From Verrucomicrobiota bacterium (GTDB taxonomy: Bacteria > Verrucomicrobiota > Verrucomicrobiia > Opitutales > UBA953): a DNA stretch of 64,000 nucleotides. The translations under genes were made by a program, and so were the position numbers. The notes under the pieces are model-generated. The model searched no databases. It worked only from the letters and a program-made list of their open reading frames with translations, and had not been told where the DNA came from. Positions 1-7,514 of the stretch are shown here, piece by piece. The stretch is taken from contig BJHS01000007.1 in assembly GCA_014193315.1 (NCBI GenBank), positions 1-64,000 of the forward strand, written 5' to 3'. How positions within the stretch are numbered: position 1 is the stretch's first letter; each line of letters opens with the position of its first letter.

Positions 1-218
1 ACAGACGCGGCCGTGTAGGCTTGGGTGAAGCGCACCCCTTCGGCGGCGAGCTTATCCAGATTCGGGGTGCGCTGGTCCTGACGTCCGAAACAGCCCAGGT
101 CGTTGATGCCCAGGTCGTCGGCGAAGGGGATGACGAAGTTCGGGGGGGGGTCCTCCGCCGAGAGCGAAGGGGGACCGGCCAGCAGGGCGAGCAGCAGGCA
201 GGAAAGCAGTCGGGTCAT
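1..218 (-). CDS. Sulfatase, N-terminal fragment (cut by window edge)
   Basis: Reading leftwards from an ATG at 218, 72 codons are visible. Residues 1-21 form a signal peptide ([15 protein letters not shown]...). They are followed by the N-terminal block of the sulfatase family: [11 protein letters not shown] with the paired metal-binding Asp34-Asp35, then DLGCFG and [19 protein letters not shown]. In the family the formylglycine motif CxPSR follows directly after this stretch, so it should lie just beyond base 1. The product is probably an exported sulfate-ester hydrolase, as is common in polysaccharide-degrading Verrucomicrobia and Planctomycetes. The substrate cannot be told. The gene is divergent from the Nramp gene. 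A Pro replaces the usual Ile/Leu before FADD. Confidence 0.85.
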   Translation of the reverse strand, partial: MTRLLSCLLLALLAGPPSLSAEDPPPNFVIPFADDLGINDLGCFGRQDQRTPNLDKLAAEGVRFTQAYTAAS

Positions 219-234
219 GCGTCTTTCTTAGACG

Positions 235-259
235 TTTGCCCTCGGGTGCAAAGGGCAAA
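235..259. promoter_or_regulatory. Perfect 8-bp inverted repeat between divergent genes
   Basis: TTTGCCCT (235-242) and AGGGCAAA (252-259) are exact inverted repeats separated by 9 bases. They lie 17-41 bases upstream of the sulfatase start and upstream of the Nramp promoter region. The position suits an operator for one or both genes. It could equally be a small hairpin in the 5' leader of the sulfatase mRNA. Confidence 0.4.
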
Positions 260-271
260 AATGCCCGCGGG

Positions 272-299
272 TTGACACCTCTGCGGGTCGGTGAACGAT
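272..299 (+). promoter_or_regulatory. Candidate sigma-70 promoter of the Nramp gene
   Basis: A perfect -35 hexamer TTGACA (272-277) is followed after 16 bases by AACGAT (294-299), a poor -10. The ATG at 308 would then lie at about the transcription start, giving a nearly leaderless mRNA. The weak -10 makes this tentative. Confidence 0.35.
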
Positions 300-307
300 G
301 CGGGCTG

Positions 308-1585
308 ATGTCCACCGCCACTGAAGCGTCGCCGAGGGCCGCCTCTCGCTGGGCGGCTTTTCGGCGCTTTCTGGGCTTCGTCGGTCCGGGTTTTCTGGTC
401 TCGGTCGGTTACATGGATCCGGGCAACTGGGCGACCGACCTCGCGGGCGGCTCGCGGTTCGGTTATGCGCTGCTCTGGGTCATCCTGCTTTCGAACCTGA
501 TGGCGATTCTGCTCCAGCACCTCTGCATCCGCCTCAATGTCGCCACCGGCCAGGACCTCGCGCAGGCCTGCCGGGCCCGTTATTCGCCGGTCGTGTCGAA
601 GTTCCTCTGGGTCTCGGCGCAGGTGGGTATCGTCGCGATGGACCTGGCGGAATTGCTCGGCTCGGCCATCGCGCTCCAGATCTTCTTCAAGGTCCCGCTC
701 TTTTTCGGCGCGATCATCACCGCGCTCGACGTGCTCGTGCTGCTGGCGTTGACGCGGCTCGGCTACCGCTGGCTCGAATCGCTCGTCGCCGTCCTCGTGT
801 TGACCATCGCGGCCTGCGTGGGCGTCGAACTGCTGCTGGCGAAGCCCGAGCTGGCGGCCCTCTGCCAGGGTTTCGTGCCGACGACCGCGGTGCTGACGCA
901 CCCCGGCATGCTCTTTGTCGCCTTAGGCATCATTGGCGCCACGGTGATGCCGCATAACCTCTACCTGCATTCGTCGATCGTGGGGCAGCGGGCGCAGGGT
1001 TCGACGGAAGCCGAGCGCCGCGAAGCGATGCGCTTCGCGACCTATGACTCCACGCTCGCCCTGACCTTCGCGTTCTTCGTCAACGCCGGCCTGCTGGTGT
1101 TGAGCGCGGCGGTCTTTCACCAGTCGGGTCAGACCAGCGTCACCGGCCTCCCCGAGGCGCACCGCCTGCTCAATGGCGCTTTGGGCACGACCCTGGCCGG
1201 CACGCTCTTCGCCGTGGCGCTCCTCGCCTCGGGCCAGAACGCCACCATCACGGGCACCTTGGCCGGTCAGATCGTCCTCGAAGGTTTTCTCAAGGTGAAG
1301 AGCCCTGGTTGGATCGTGCGGGCGGCCACCCGGTTGGCGGCCCTGATTCCCGCCTTGTTCGTCATCGGTCTAGCCGGGGAAGGGAAGGTCGAGACCCTGC
1401 TTATCTGGAGCCAGGTCATCCTCAGCCTCCAGCTCGGCTTCGCCTGCTGGCCGCTGGTAAGGATGACCTCCGACGCCACGCTGATGGGCGCCTTCGTGGC
1501 GCCGCGCTGGTTGAGTCGACTCGGGTGGGCGGCCACGGCCGTGGTGGTCGGGGCCAGCCTGTGGTTCGTAGTAGGTGCTTTTTAG
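308..1585 (+). CDS. Nramp-family divalent metal (Mn2+/Fe2+) transporter
   Basis: The 425-residue inner-membrane protein has the Nramp hallmarks: DPGN at residues 37-40 in the first helix and MPHN at 214-217 in helix 6, the two unwound segments that bind the metal. About 11 hydrophobic segments follow, as expected for a proton-coupled importer of Mn2+ or Fe2+ (MntH-like). I chose the ATG at 308 because homology begins just after it. The frame is open upstream to 236, but that extension is charged and unlike a family N-terminus. There is no clear Shine-Dalgarno sequence. Metal preference cannot be read from the sequence. The gene stands alone, divergent from a sulfatase. Confidence 0.93.
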   Translation: MSTATEASPRAASRWAAFRRFLGFVGPGFLVSVGYMDPGNWATDLAGGSRFGYALLWVILLSNLMAILLQHLCIRLNVATGQDLAQACRARYSPVVSKFLWVSAQVGIVAMDLAELLGSAIALQIFFKVPLFFGAIITALDVLVLLALTRLGYRWLESLVAVLVLTIAACVGVELLLAKPELAALCQGFVPTTAVLTHPGMLFVALGIIGATVMPHNLYLHSSIVGQRAQGSTEAERREAMRFATYDSTLALTFAFFVNAGLLVLSAAVFHQSGQTSVTGLPEAHRLLNGALGTTLAGTLFAVALLASGQNATITGTLAGQIVLEGFLKVKSPGWIVRAATRLAALIPALFVIGLAGEGKVETLLIWSQVILSLQLGFACWPLVRMTSDATLMGAFVAPRWLSRLGWAATAVVVGASLWFVVGAF

Positions 1586-1618
1586 CACTTAAATAACTAA
1601 TTATAAGGTATTTAAGTG
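1586..1618. promoter_or_regulatory. AT-rich palindrome in front of the sulfonate-type ABC operon
   Basis: CACTTAAATA (1586-1595) and TATTTAAGTG (1609-1618) form a perfect 10-bp inverted repeat with a 13-base spacer. It lies immediately after the Nramp stop codon, in a stretch (1586-1690) that is strikingly AT-rich for this genome. It could be an operator for the downstream importer or a stem ending the Nramp transcript. The stem is too AT-rich and lacks the T-run of a good intrinsic terminator, so I favour a regulatory role. Confidence 0.4.
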
Positions 1619-1711
1619 TTTAAATTTCAGAAATTAATAGGCTCGACATCTAATCATGTTATCTTAACTAATGTAGTCATAAATTACAAGTGCCGTCCGT
1701 CTCCGTCCATC

Positions 1712-2728
1712 ATGTCCGCCATGCGATCTCTTATCCTCGCGCTTCTCGCCGGATCCTCCTTGGTCGCGGCCGAACAGCCAGTCGTCTTGCGGGTGGGTTT
1801 CTTTACTAACCTGACGCACGCGCCGGCTTTAGCGGCACGTCAGCTGGAGCGGGAAGGGCAGGATTTTCATGCACCGAACCTGCCGGCCGGGGTCAAACTG
1901 GAATGGCGGGCTTTCAATGCGGGTCCTCCCGCGATGGAAGCTCTTGTCGCCGGCGCGATCGACATCACCTATGTCGGTGCCTCCCCGGTCATCAACGCCC
2001 ATGTGCGGACCAAGGGGCGCTCGATTCGCGTCCTGGCGCCCGTTGCGACCGGCGGTAACGCCTTGGTCATCCATCAAGGGGCGTCCCTGCGCACGCCCGC
2101 TGATTTTCGCGGCCGTCGCATCGCCACGCCGCAGCTGGGCAATACCCAGGACGTTGACGCTCGGGTCTGGCTGCGTTCCGGCGGTCTCAATGTCACGATT
2201 GCTGGCGGCGATGCCCAGGTGTTGCCGGCTCAGAACGCCGAATTGGTCGCGCTCTTCAAGCGTGGCGACGTCGACGCTGCTTGGACGGTCGAGCCTTGGG
2301 TGACGCGCCTGGTGGATGATTTCGGCGGCCAGATCCTCGTCGAGAACCGCGATTCGATTATCACCGTCCTGGCTGCCTCGCAGAAGGCCCTCGATGCCAA
2401 GGGCGAAGCGGTGAAGGGCTTCGTGCGTTCACACTACCTGCTGCGCGACCGCCTGTCGGCGGAGCCCGCCTTGCTTGAGCGTCTCGCACGCACCGGCCTC
2501 GGCGCCGAATCCCGCTCCGCCGCCCCGAAGGCCGAACTCATCGCCCCCGCGTTACGCCGGATTCGCTGGGATCAGCCCGAGGACCCGGCACTCCGCCTCC
2601 GCCGCCTGACCGATGCTTTCAGCAAGGCGCAGGCGGATTCTCGTGCCTGCGGTCTGCTCGCCGGCGAAGCCCCGGTGGCTCCTTTGTTACAGGCCTTGGT
2701 CGATGACCGCCCGGTCGTCCGCAAGTAA
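1712..2728 (+). CDS. ABC importer substrate-binding protein, sulfonate/nitrate/taurine (SsuA/NrtA-like) family
   Basis: A signal peptide (MRSLILALLAGSSLVAA) precedes a type-2 periplasmic binding domain. It has the family stretches LRVGFFTNLTHAPAL, IDITYVGASPVIN, GNTQDVDARVWL and RGDVDAAWTVEPWV, which are typical of SsuA/NrtA/TauA-like proteins. The protein should capture a small sulfur or nitrogen oxyanion compound in the periplasm and deliver it to the ABC transporter encoded next. The start may be 1712 (MSAMRS) or 1721 (MRSLIL); neither has a Shine-Dalgarno sequence. The open frame from 1616 runs through the AT-rich leader and is unlikely to be translated. The actual ligand (aliphatic sulfonate, taurine or nitrate) is not decided by the sequence. 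Confidence 0.88.
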   Translation: MSAMRSLILALLAGSSLVAAEQPVVLRVGFFTNLTHAPALAARQLEREGQDFHAPNLPAGVKLEWRAFNAGPPAMEALVAGAIDITYVGASPVINAHVRTKGRSIRVLAPVATGGNALVIHQGASLRTPADFRGRRIATPQLGNTQDVDARVWLRSGGLNVTIAGGDAQVLPAQNAELVALFKRGDVDAAWTVEPWVTRLVDDFGGQILVENRDSIITVLAASQKALDAKGEAVKGFVRSHYLLRDRLSAEPALLERLARTGLGAESRSAAPKAELIAPALRRIRWDQPEDPALRLRRLTDAFSKAQADSRACGLLAGEAPVAPLLQALVDDRPVVRK

Positions 2729-2773
2729 CCCTCCTTGCTTTCTTTGACCCGTTCAGGCTAATCCCTCGTCACG

Positions 2774-3577
2774 ATGCCGGCCAACCCGTCCACCGAATCC
2801 AGTTCCCAGCTCACGCTGTGCCATGTGACCAAGCGTTTCCACGGCCGCGCTGGGCTCGTCACGGCCTTGGAGGATATCAACCTGCAGGTGAAGGAAGGCG
2901 AATTCCTCGTGCTGGTCGGTCCGTCGGGTTGCGGGAAGTCCACCCTGCTTAGCCTGCTCGCCGGCCTGGAGCAGGTCGACGAAGGTTCGATCAAACTAGA
3001 CGGTGCGGATGTCGTCGAGCCCGGTCGCGATCGACTGGTGATGTTTCAGCAGGATGCCCTTTTCCCCTGGCTTGATGCTCTCGCGAACGTCCTTTTCGGC
3101 CTGCGCCTCAAGCCGGGCCTGAACGACGCCGAACGCGCCGAGGCCGCCCGCTACTACCTCGACTTGGTCGGCTTGGCGGACAAGGAGAAGGCCCACCCTC
3201 ACGAACTTTCCGGGGGTATGCGCCAGCGCGTGGCCCTCGCCCGCTCTTTGGCTCCGAACCCGCGCGTGCTGCTGATGGACGAACCGTTCTCGGCGCTCGA
3301 CGCCTTGACGCGCGACCAACTTTACGGCGACCTCCAGAAGATCTTCACGCAACGTAAGAAGACCATCGTGCTGGTCACGCACAACATCCGCGAGGCGGTC
3401 TGCCTGGGCGACCGCGTCGTGCTGCTTTCGCCGAACCCCGGTCGGATCCGCCAGGTCTTCAACATCGACCTGCCGCGCCCGCGCCGGATCAACGACCCGG
3501 CCTTGGCCACCTTGGCCGCCGATATCACGACCGCCCTTTCCGCCCACCTCGCTGAACCGAAGGAGGGCCTCGTATGA
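2774..3577 (+). CDS. ABC importer ATPase (SsuB/TauB/NrtD-like)
   Basis: The 267-residue nucleotide-binding subunit has Walker [10 protein letters not shown] at 49-57, a Q-loop FQQDALFPW near 91-99, signature LSGGMRQ at 145-151, Walker B LLMDEP at 166-171 and a switch His in VTHN. The spacing and the ALFPWLDALANV stretch are typical of the nitrate/sulfonate/taurine importer group. It lies 45 bases after the binding-protein gene, and its stop overlaps the permease start (ATGA at 3574-3577), so the three genes form one operon. Confidence 0.92.
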   Translation: MPANPSTESSSQLTLCHVTKRFHGRAGLVTALEDINLQVKEGEFLVLVGPSGCGKSTLLSLLAGLEQVDEGSIKLDGADVVEPGRDRLVMFQQDALFPWLDALANVLFGLRLKPGLNDAERAEAARYYLDLVGLADKEKAHPHELSGGMRQRVALARSLAPNPRVLLMDEPFSALDALTRDQLYGDLQKIFTQRKKTIVLVTHNIREAVCLGDRVVLLSPNPGRIRQVFNIDLPRPRRINDPALATLAADITTALSAHLAEPKEGLV

Positions 3578-4344
3578 AATACCCTCGCGCCCTCGTCCCC
3601 GCCCTCATCGCCGTCTTAGTCGTCGGGTTTTGGGAGTGGTTTGTGCGTTCGGGACGCGTCGATGATGTCCTCGTCCCCGCCCCAACGCAGATCGCCGCTT
3701 GGTTCTGGTCCGCCCTGTGCGATGGATCGCTCGCCTCGGCCACTTGGGTGACCATGCGTCGTCTCACGCTTGGCTTCGTCATGGGGGCTGCCATCGGGAT
3801 TCCCGTCGGTGCCCTCTGCGCCCGGTCCCGGCTCGCCCGTGACACCATCGGGGTGCTTTCCCTTGGTCTGCAGACCTTGCCTTCCGTCTGCTGGGTGCCG
3901 GTCGCGATCATCGCCTTCGGCCAGAATGAGGCGGCCGTGCTCTTTGTCGTGGTAATGGGAACTGTCTGGGCCGTCGTCATCGCCGTGCAGGAGTCGGTGC
4001 TCTCGGTCCAGCCGCTTTATCTGCGCGCCGCCATGACGATGGGCTCGCGCGGCTGGCATCTCTGGACGCACGTGATCTTTCCGGCAGCCTTGCCCGGGAT
4101 CATCAGCGGGTTGAAGCAGGGCTGGGCTTTCGCGTGGCGTTCCCTGATGGCGGCCGAGATCTTCGTCGTGATTCTTTCCGGGTTCGGGCTGGGCTCATTG
4201 CTGCACGCCGGTCGCGAGTTGCTGCGGATGGATCAGGTCGTCGGCGTCATGTTGGTCGTGGTCGGGGTCGGCCTGCTGGCGGACTTGGTCTTCTTCTCCC
4301 CGGTCGAGCGCTGGTTGCGCCGATCGCGCGGGTTGGAGCGCTGA
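3574..4344 (+). CDS. ABC importer permease (SsuC/TauC-like)
   Basis: This 256-residue integral membrane subunit has about six helices and the permease EAA-type loop near residues 150-180 (AAMTMGSRGWHLWTHVIFPAALPGIISG). The start overlaps the ATPase stop by four bases and is preceded by one of the best Shine-Dalgarno sequences in the window (AAGGAGG, 3559-3565), consistent with coupled translation. Together with the two preceding genes it makes a complete importer of the sulfonate/nitrate/taurine class. No sulfonate-cleaving enzyme lies beside it. Confidence 0.92.
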   Translation: MKYPRALVPALIAVLVVGFWEWFVRSGRVDDVLVPAPTQIAAWFWSALCDGSLASATWVTMRRLTLGFVMGAAIGIPVGALCARSRLARDTIGVLSLGLQTLPSVCWVPVAIIAFGQNEAAVLFVVVMGTVWAVVIAVQESVLSVQPLYLRAAMTMGSRGWHLWTHVIFPAALPGIISGLKQGWAFAWRSLMAAEIFVVILSGFGLGSLLHAGRELLRMDQVVGVMLVVVGVGLLADLVFFSPVERWLRRSRGLER

Positions 4345-4398
4345 GGTCCGCCGCCTTTCCTGCTCGACCCCCGCCCCGCAGGGGCTAACCATCGGCCC

Positions 4399-5748
4399 AT
4401 GTTCATCGACGAAGCCAAGGTCATCCTCAAGTCCGGCGACGGCGGGCACGGGTGCGTCAGCTTCCGTCGCGAGAAGTTCATCCCCAAGGGTGGCCCCGAT
4501 GGCGGCAATGGCGGCAAGGGCGGCGACGTCGTGCTCTTGTGCGACCGTAATGAGGGCGACCTTCAGGCCTACCGCTGGCAGCCCCACCGCTCCGCCCGCA
4601 ATGGCACCCCCGGGATGGGCCGCCAGTGCGCGGGCCCTGATGGGCCTGACCTCACCATGCCCGTGCCTCCCGGCACCCAGGTCCTCGAGGAAGGCACCGG
4701 CCGCCTCGTGGCCGAGCTCACCGAGCACGGCGACCGCGTGGTCCTCCTCGCCGGTGGCAAAGGCGGCCTCGGTAACATGAATTTCAAGAGCTCGGTCAAC
4801 CAGGCCCCGCGCCGCACCACCCCGGGCTACCCGGGGGAGAAGGGCGACTTCCGCCTCGTGCTCAAGACCATCGCCGACATCGGGCTAGTGGGCTACCCCA
4901 ATGCCGGTAAGTCGACCCTGACCACCCTGCTTACGGCGGCCCGCCCGAAGACCGCCCCGTACCCCTTCACCACGCTGCACGTGAATGTCGGCGTGATCGA
5001 GTACACGGACCGTTTCGACCGCATCGTGATGGCCGATATCCCGGGCCTCATCGAGGGCGCCCATGACAACCGCGGCCTTGGCCACCAGTTCCTTCGCCAC
5101 ATCGAGCGGTGCACGCTGCTCGTCTTCATCATCGACATGGCTGGCAGCGAGAACCGCAAGCCATGGGATGACTTCAAGGTCCTTGAGCGCGAACTGCGTC
5201 TCTACTCCAAGGTTCTCGCCGGCAAGCCGCGCGTGATCGTGGCCAACAAGCTCGATTTGCCCGAGGCGGCCAAGTACTTGCAGGAATTCCAGAAGCGCGT
5301 GCACGAACGCGTGATTCCGATTTCCTGCTATAGCGGCGACGGCCTCGAGAATCTCCGCACCCAACTTTGGAGCGCGGTGAAAGGCCCGGTCGACCAGCGG
5401 CCGAAGCCGCCGGTCCAGGTCGTCCATGAATTGCCGACGAAGCCGACCAAGGCCCCGTCGAAGGCGGCCAAGCCGACCAAGCCAGCCGCGCCGAAGGCGA
5501 AGGCCCAGCCGGTCGCCAAGGCCGTCAAGAAGGGCGTGGTCAAAGCCAAGGCCAAGCTGGTGAAAAAGCCGGTCATGAAGAAGGCTCTCGTGCGGAAGGC
5601 CCTGGCCAAGAAAGTCGGGCCCAAGTCGAAGACCAAGCTGGTCGCCAAGAAGCCTACGGCCAAGGCCGCCCCGAAGAAGGCTCCGGCCAAGAAGAAGGCC
5701 ACCCCGGTGAAGCAGGCGGCCGTTCGGACCAAGGCCAAGAAGAAGTAA
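4399..5748 (+). CDS. obg: Obg/CgtA GTPase with a long Lys/Ala/Pro-rich tail
   Basis: Residues 1-158 are the glycine-rich Obg fold (MFIDEAKVILKSGDGG, then the GGxGGxGG stretch at 31-42). Residues 159-335 are the G domain: P-loop GYPNAGKST (165-173), DIPG (213-216), NKLD (283-286) and a PISCYSGDG block. Obg binds the large ribosomal subunit and acts in ribosome maturation and stress signalling. The oddity is residues 336-449: instead of a recognisable acidic OCT domain there is a low-complexity tail built almost only of Lys, Ala, Pro, Val and Thr (KPTKAP, AKAKAQP, KKAPAKKKA). It resembles histone H1 C-termini. There is no Shine-Dalgarno sequence. The gene is convergent with msrB. Confidence 0.96.
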   Translation: MFIDEAKVILKSGDGGHGCVSFRREKFIPKGGPDGGNGGKGGDVVLLCDRNEGDLQAYRWQPHRSARNGTPGMGRQCAGPDGPDLTMPVPPGTQVLEEGTGRLVAELTEHGDRVVLLAGGKGGLGNMNFKSSVNQAPRRTTPGYPGEKGDFRLVLKTIADIGLVGYPNAGKSTLTTLLTAARPKTAPYPFTTLHVNVGVIEYTDRFDRIVMADIPGLIEGAHDNRGLGHQFLRHIERCTLLVFIIDMAGSENRKPWDDFKVLERELRLYSKVLAGKPRVIVANKLDLPEAAKYLQEFQKRVHERVIPISCYSGDGLENLRTQLWSAVKGPVDQRPKPPVQVVHELPTKPTKAPSKAAKPTKPAAPKAKAQPVAKAVKKGVVKAKAKLVKKPVMKKALVRKALAKKVGPKSKTKLVAKKPTAKAAPKKAPAKKKATPVKQAAVRTKAKKK

Positions 5749-5757
5749 GGTGACTCC

Positions 5758-6348
5758 TTACTTCTGGGCCGGCTTACGCTCCTTGAAATTCAACGACTCG
5801 GAGTTCAGGCAGTAGCGGAGACCTGTCGGCTTGGGGCCGTCTTCGAAGACGTGGCCGAGGTGGCAGTCGCAACGGGCGCAGAGGATCTCGACCCGCACCA
5901 TGCCGTGCGCGCGATCCTCGATCGTGGCGACGTTCTCCTTGGAGACCGGGGAGAAGAAGCTCGGCCAGCCCGTACCGGAGTTGAACTTGGCGTCGGACGA
6001 GAAGAGCGGGAGGTCGCAGCAGACGCAGTGGTAGGTGCCGGTCTTTTTGTTGTCGAGCAAGGTGCCGCAGAAGGGCCGCTCGGTGCCCTTGGCCCGAGTC
6101 ACGTAGTACTGCTCCTTCGTCAGCTGGGCGGCCCAGGCTTCGTCGGTCTTGACGACCTTGTCGACGAGCACGGGCTTACCGATGCCCCCTTGGCCGTCGT
6201 CGAGGGTGACGAGTACCTGGGGGGCTTTCGGGGCGGAGGCTTCGGGTTTGGGCATGGGCGTCGGGGAGGGCGGGGTGGAAGGGGTGGTGGCCGCGAACAG
6301 GGCGAGGCCGGAGAGGAGGGCGGTGGCGAGGAGGTGGGAGGGCTTCAT
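5758..6348 (-). CDS. msrB: Peptide-methionine (R)-S-oxide reductase, exported
   Basis: The protein has 196 residues. Residues 1-20 look like a signal peptide, followed by a Pro/Ser/Thr-rich linker (21-42) and a complete MsrB domain. Zinc is bound by two CxxC pairs (C108/C111 and C157/C160). The catalytic Cys180 sits in [11 protein letters not shown], and Cys94 in RPFCGT could be the recycling cysteine. The enzyme repairs methionine-R-sulfoxide, here probably in the periplasm. The start at 6348 is the only one that places the signal peptide at the N-terminus. It follows the A-type carrier gene with a 4-base gap, so the two are co-transcribed. Confidence 0.95.
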   Translation of the reverse strand: MKPSHLLATALLSGLALFAATTPSTPPSPTPMPKPEASAPKAPQVLVTLDDGQGGIGKPVLVDKVVKTDEAWAAQLTKEQYYVTRAKGTERPFCGTLLDNKKTGTYHCVCCDLPLFSSDAKFNSGTGWPSFFSPVSKENVATIEDRAHGMVRVEILCARCDCHLGHVFEDGPKPTGLRYCLNSESLNFKERKPAQK

Positions 6349-6352
6349 GGTC

Positions 6353-6670
6353 TTAGCTGAAAGATTTGCCGCAGCCGCAGGTGCTGCTGGCGTTGGGGTT
6401 ACGCACCTCGAAGCCCTTGCCGTGCAGGCCATCGTCGAAGTGCACGGTGGAACCGTCGAGGTAGGTGTGGCTGGCCGGGTCGATGAGTAGCTTCACGCCC
6501 TCGCTCTCGAACTCCAAGTCGGTCGCCTTGCGCACGTCGAAAGCCATCCCGTACTCGAAGCCGGAGCACCCGCCAGTCTCGACGAGCACGCGCAGCAGCG
6601 AGGCCGGGTCGGCCTGCTGGGCGTGCAAGGCGCGGATTTGGCGGGCCGCTTCAGGGGTGAGGTTGATCAT
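6353..6670 (-). CDS. A-type iron-sulfur carrier (IscA/ErpA/HesB family)
   Basis: This small protein of 105 residues belongs to the HesB/IscA family. It has the three conserved cysteines that hold the Fe-S cluster or iron: C35 in [10 protein letters not shown], and C98 and C100 in the C-terminal STCGCGKSF. Members pass 2Fe-2S or 4Fe-4S clusters to apo-enzymes. It is upstream of, and almost touching, msrB. This pairs oxidative repair with cluster insertion, but no other isc or suf gene is in the window. Which paralogue it is (IscA, ErpA or SufA) cannot be decided. Confidence 0.93.
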   Translation of the reverse strand: MINLTPEAARQIRALHAQQADPASLLRVLVETGGCSGFEYGMAFDVRKATDLEFESEGVKLLIDPASHTYLDGSTVHFDDGLHGKGFEVRNPNASSTCGCGKSFS

Positions 6671-6763
6671 GCCCTTTAAGTTTAGCTCCAATCCACGGGA
6701 GTCAAGGGGCGGAAGCGGGTCTTGGCGGCTTGCCTCCGCGGGTGGGGTGGGGAAGAGTCCCGC

Positions 6764-7513
6764 ATGCGACGCCTCGGCCTGATCCTCCTCGCGACCTTGG
6801 TGATCTACGTGATCACCGGCCTGGCCCTGGGCTTGGTCGTGACGCAGGGCATCTACGCCGGTATCTCCAGCCTGCCGGGCACCGGTGGCTTCACGGGGTC
6901 GTTCTGGGGCGATGTCCAAGGCTTGCTCGGCATCATGTTCCAAGTTGGCGAGCTGCCGGAAAAACCCCCCTTCGTATGGTTCATCGTCATCCTGGGGGTG
7001 TCGTTTCTGCAGGCCTGCCTGGTCTTCCTGCCTTTGCCGCTCGACCTCGCCGGCTCGCTGCAAGGCGGACGCCTGCGCCCCCGGATCTTCGCCGCCGCGC
7101 TGTTGATCCCGCTTCCCTTCGTCCTCGCCGGACTTTGGTTGAGCGATGCGCTCTATTTCCTGCCAGGGCCGGAGAAGCAAGCCGACGAATTCGCGATGAT
7201 GTCGATGGTCGGCTGCTTGGTGGCTTGGGGCGTCTCCTGGCTCGTCTGGATCCCCTTGCTCCTGCGCCGTTCCAAAGGTGAGCCGGACGCGGTCGAGCGG
7301 GCCGTTGCCCGGGCCTTGCGGGGGACCACCATCGGCTGGGCCCTGTCGCTCCCTTGGTATTACGTGGTCCGCGAGCGGCAGACCTGCGTCTGCGTGATAG
7401 GCACTTTCCTCGGCCTGATCTTCGGGTTGATCGGACTGGTCTTGGTCGGCGGCCCGCTCCTGCTCGTGTTCGCGCGCGACCGGCGGATCCGCGCCGCGCT
7501 CCGCGCGGAGTGA
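6764..7513 (+). CDS. Multi-pass membrane protein of unknown function
   Basis: I do not recognise this 249-residue protein. Hydrophobic segments lie near residues 5-30, 78-100, 108-130, 150-172 and 205-240, so it spans the inner membrane about five times. It has a CVCVIGTFLGLIFGLIG stretch before the last helix and a basic C-terminus (ARDRRIRAALRAE). The start at 6764 places MRRLGLILL at the N-terminus; the frame is open upstream to 6722. It is divergent from the Fe-S carrier gene and its stop almost meets the convergent dus stop. Confidence 0.7.
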   Translation: MRRLGLILLATLVIYVITGLALGLVVTQGIYAGISSLPGTGGFTGSFWGDVQGLLGIMFQVGELPEKPPFVWFIVILGVSFLQACLVFLPLPLDLAGSLQGGRLRPRIFAAALLIPLPFVLAGLWLSDALYFLPGPEKQADEFAMMSMVGCLVAWGVSWLVWIPLLLRRSKGEPDAVERAVARALRGTTIGWALSLPWYYVVRERQTCVCVIGTFLGLIFGLIGLVLVGGPLLLVFARDRRIRAALRAE

Positions 7514-7514
7514 C

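Noticed and set aside
236-307. Upstream extension of the Nramp gene
   Set aside because: The frame is open, but homology and hydrophobic pattern start after 308 and the region holds a promoter-like TTGACA and a palindrome.
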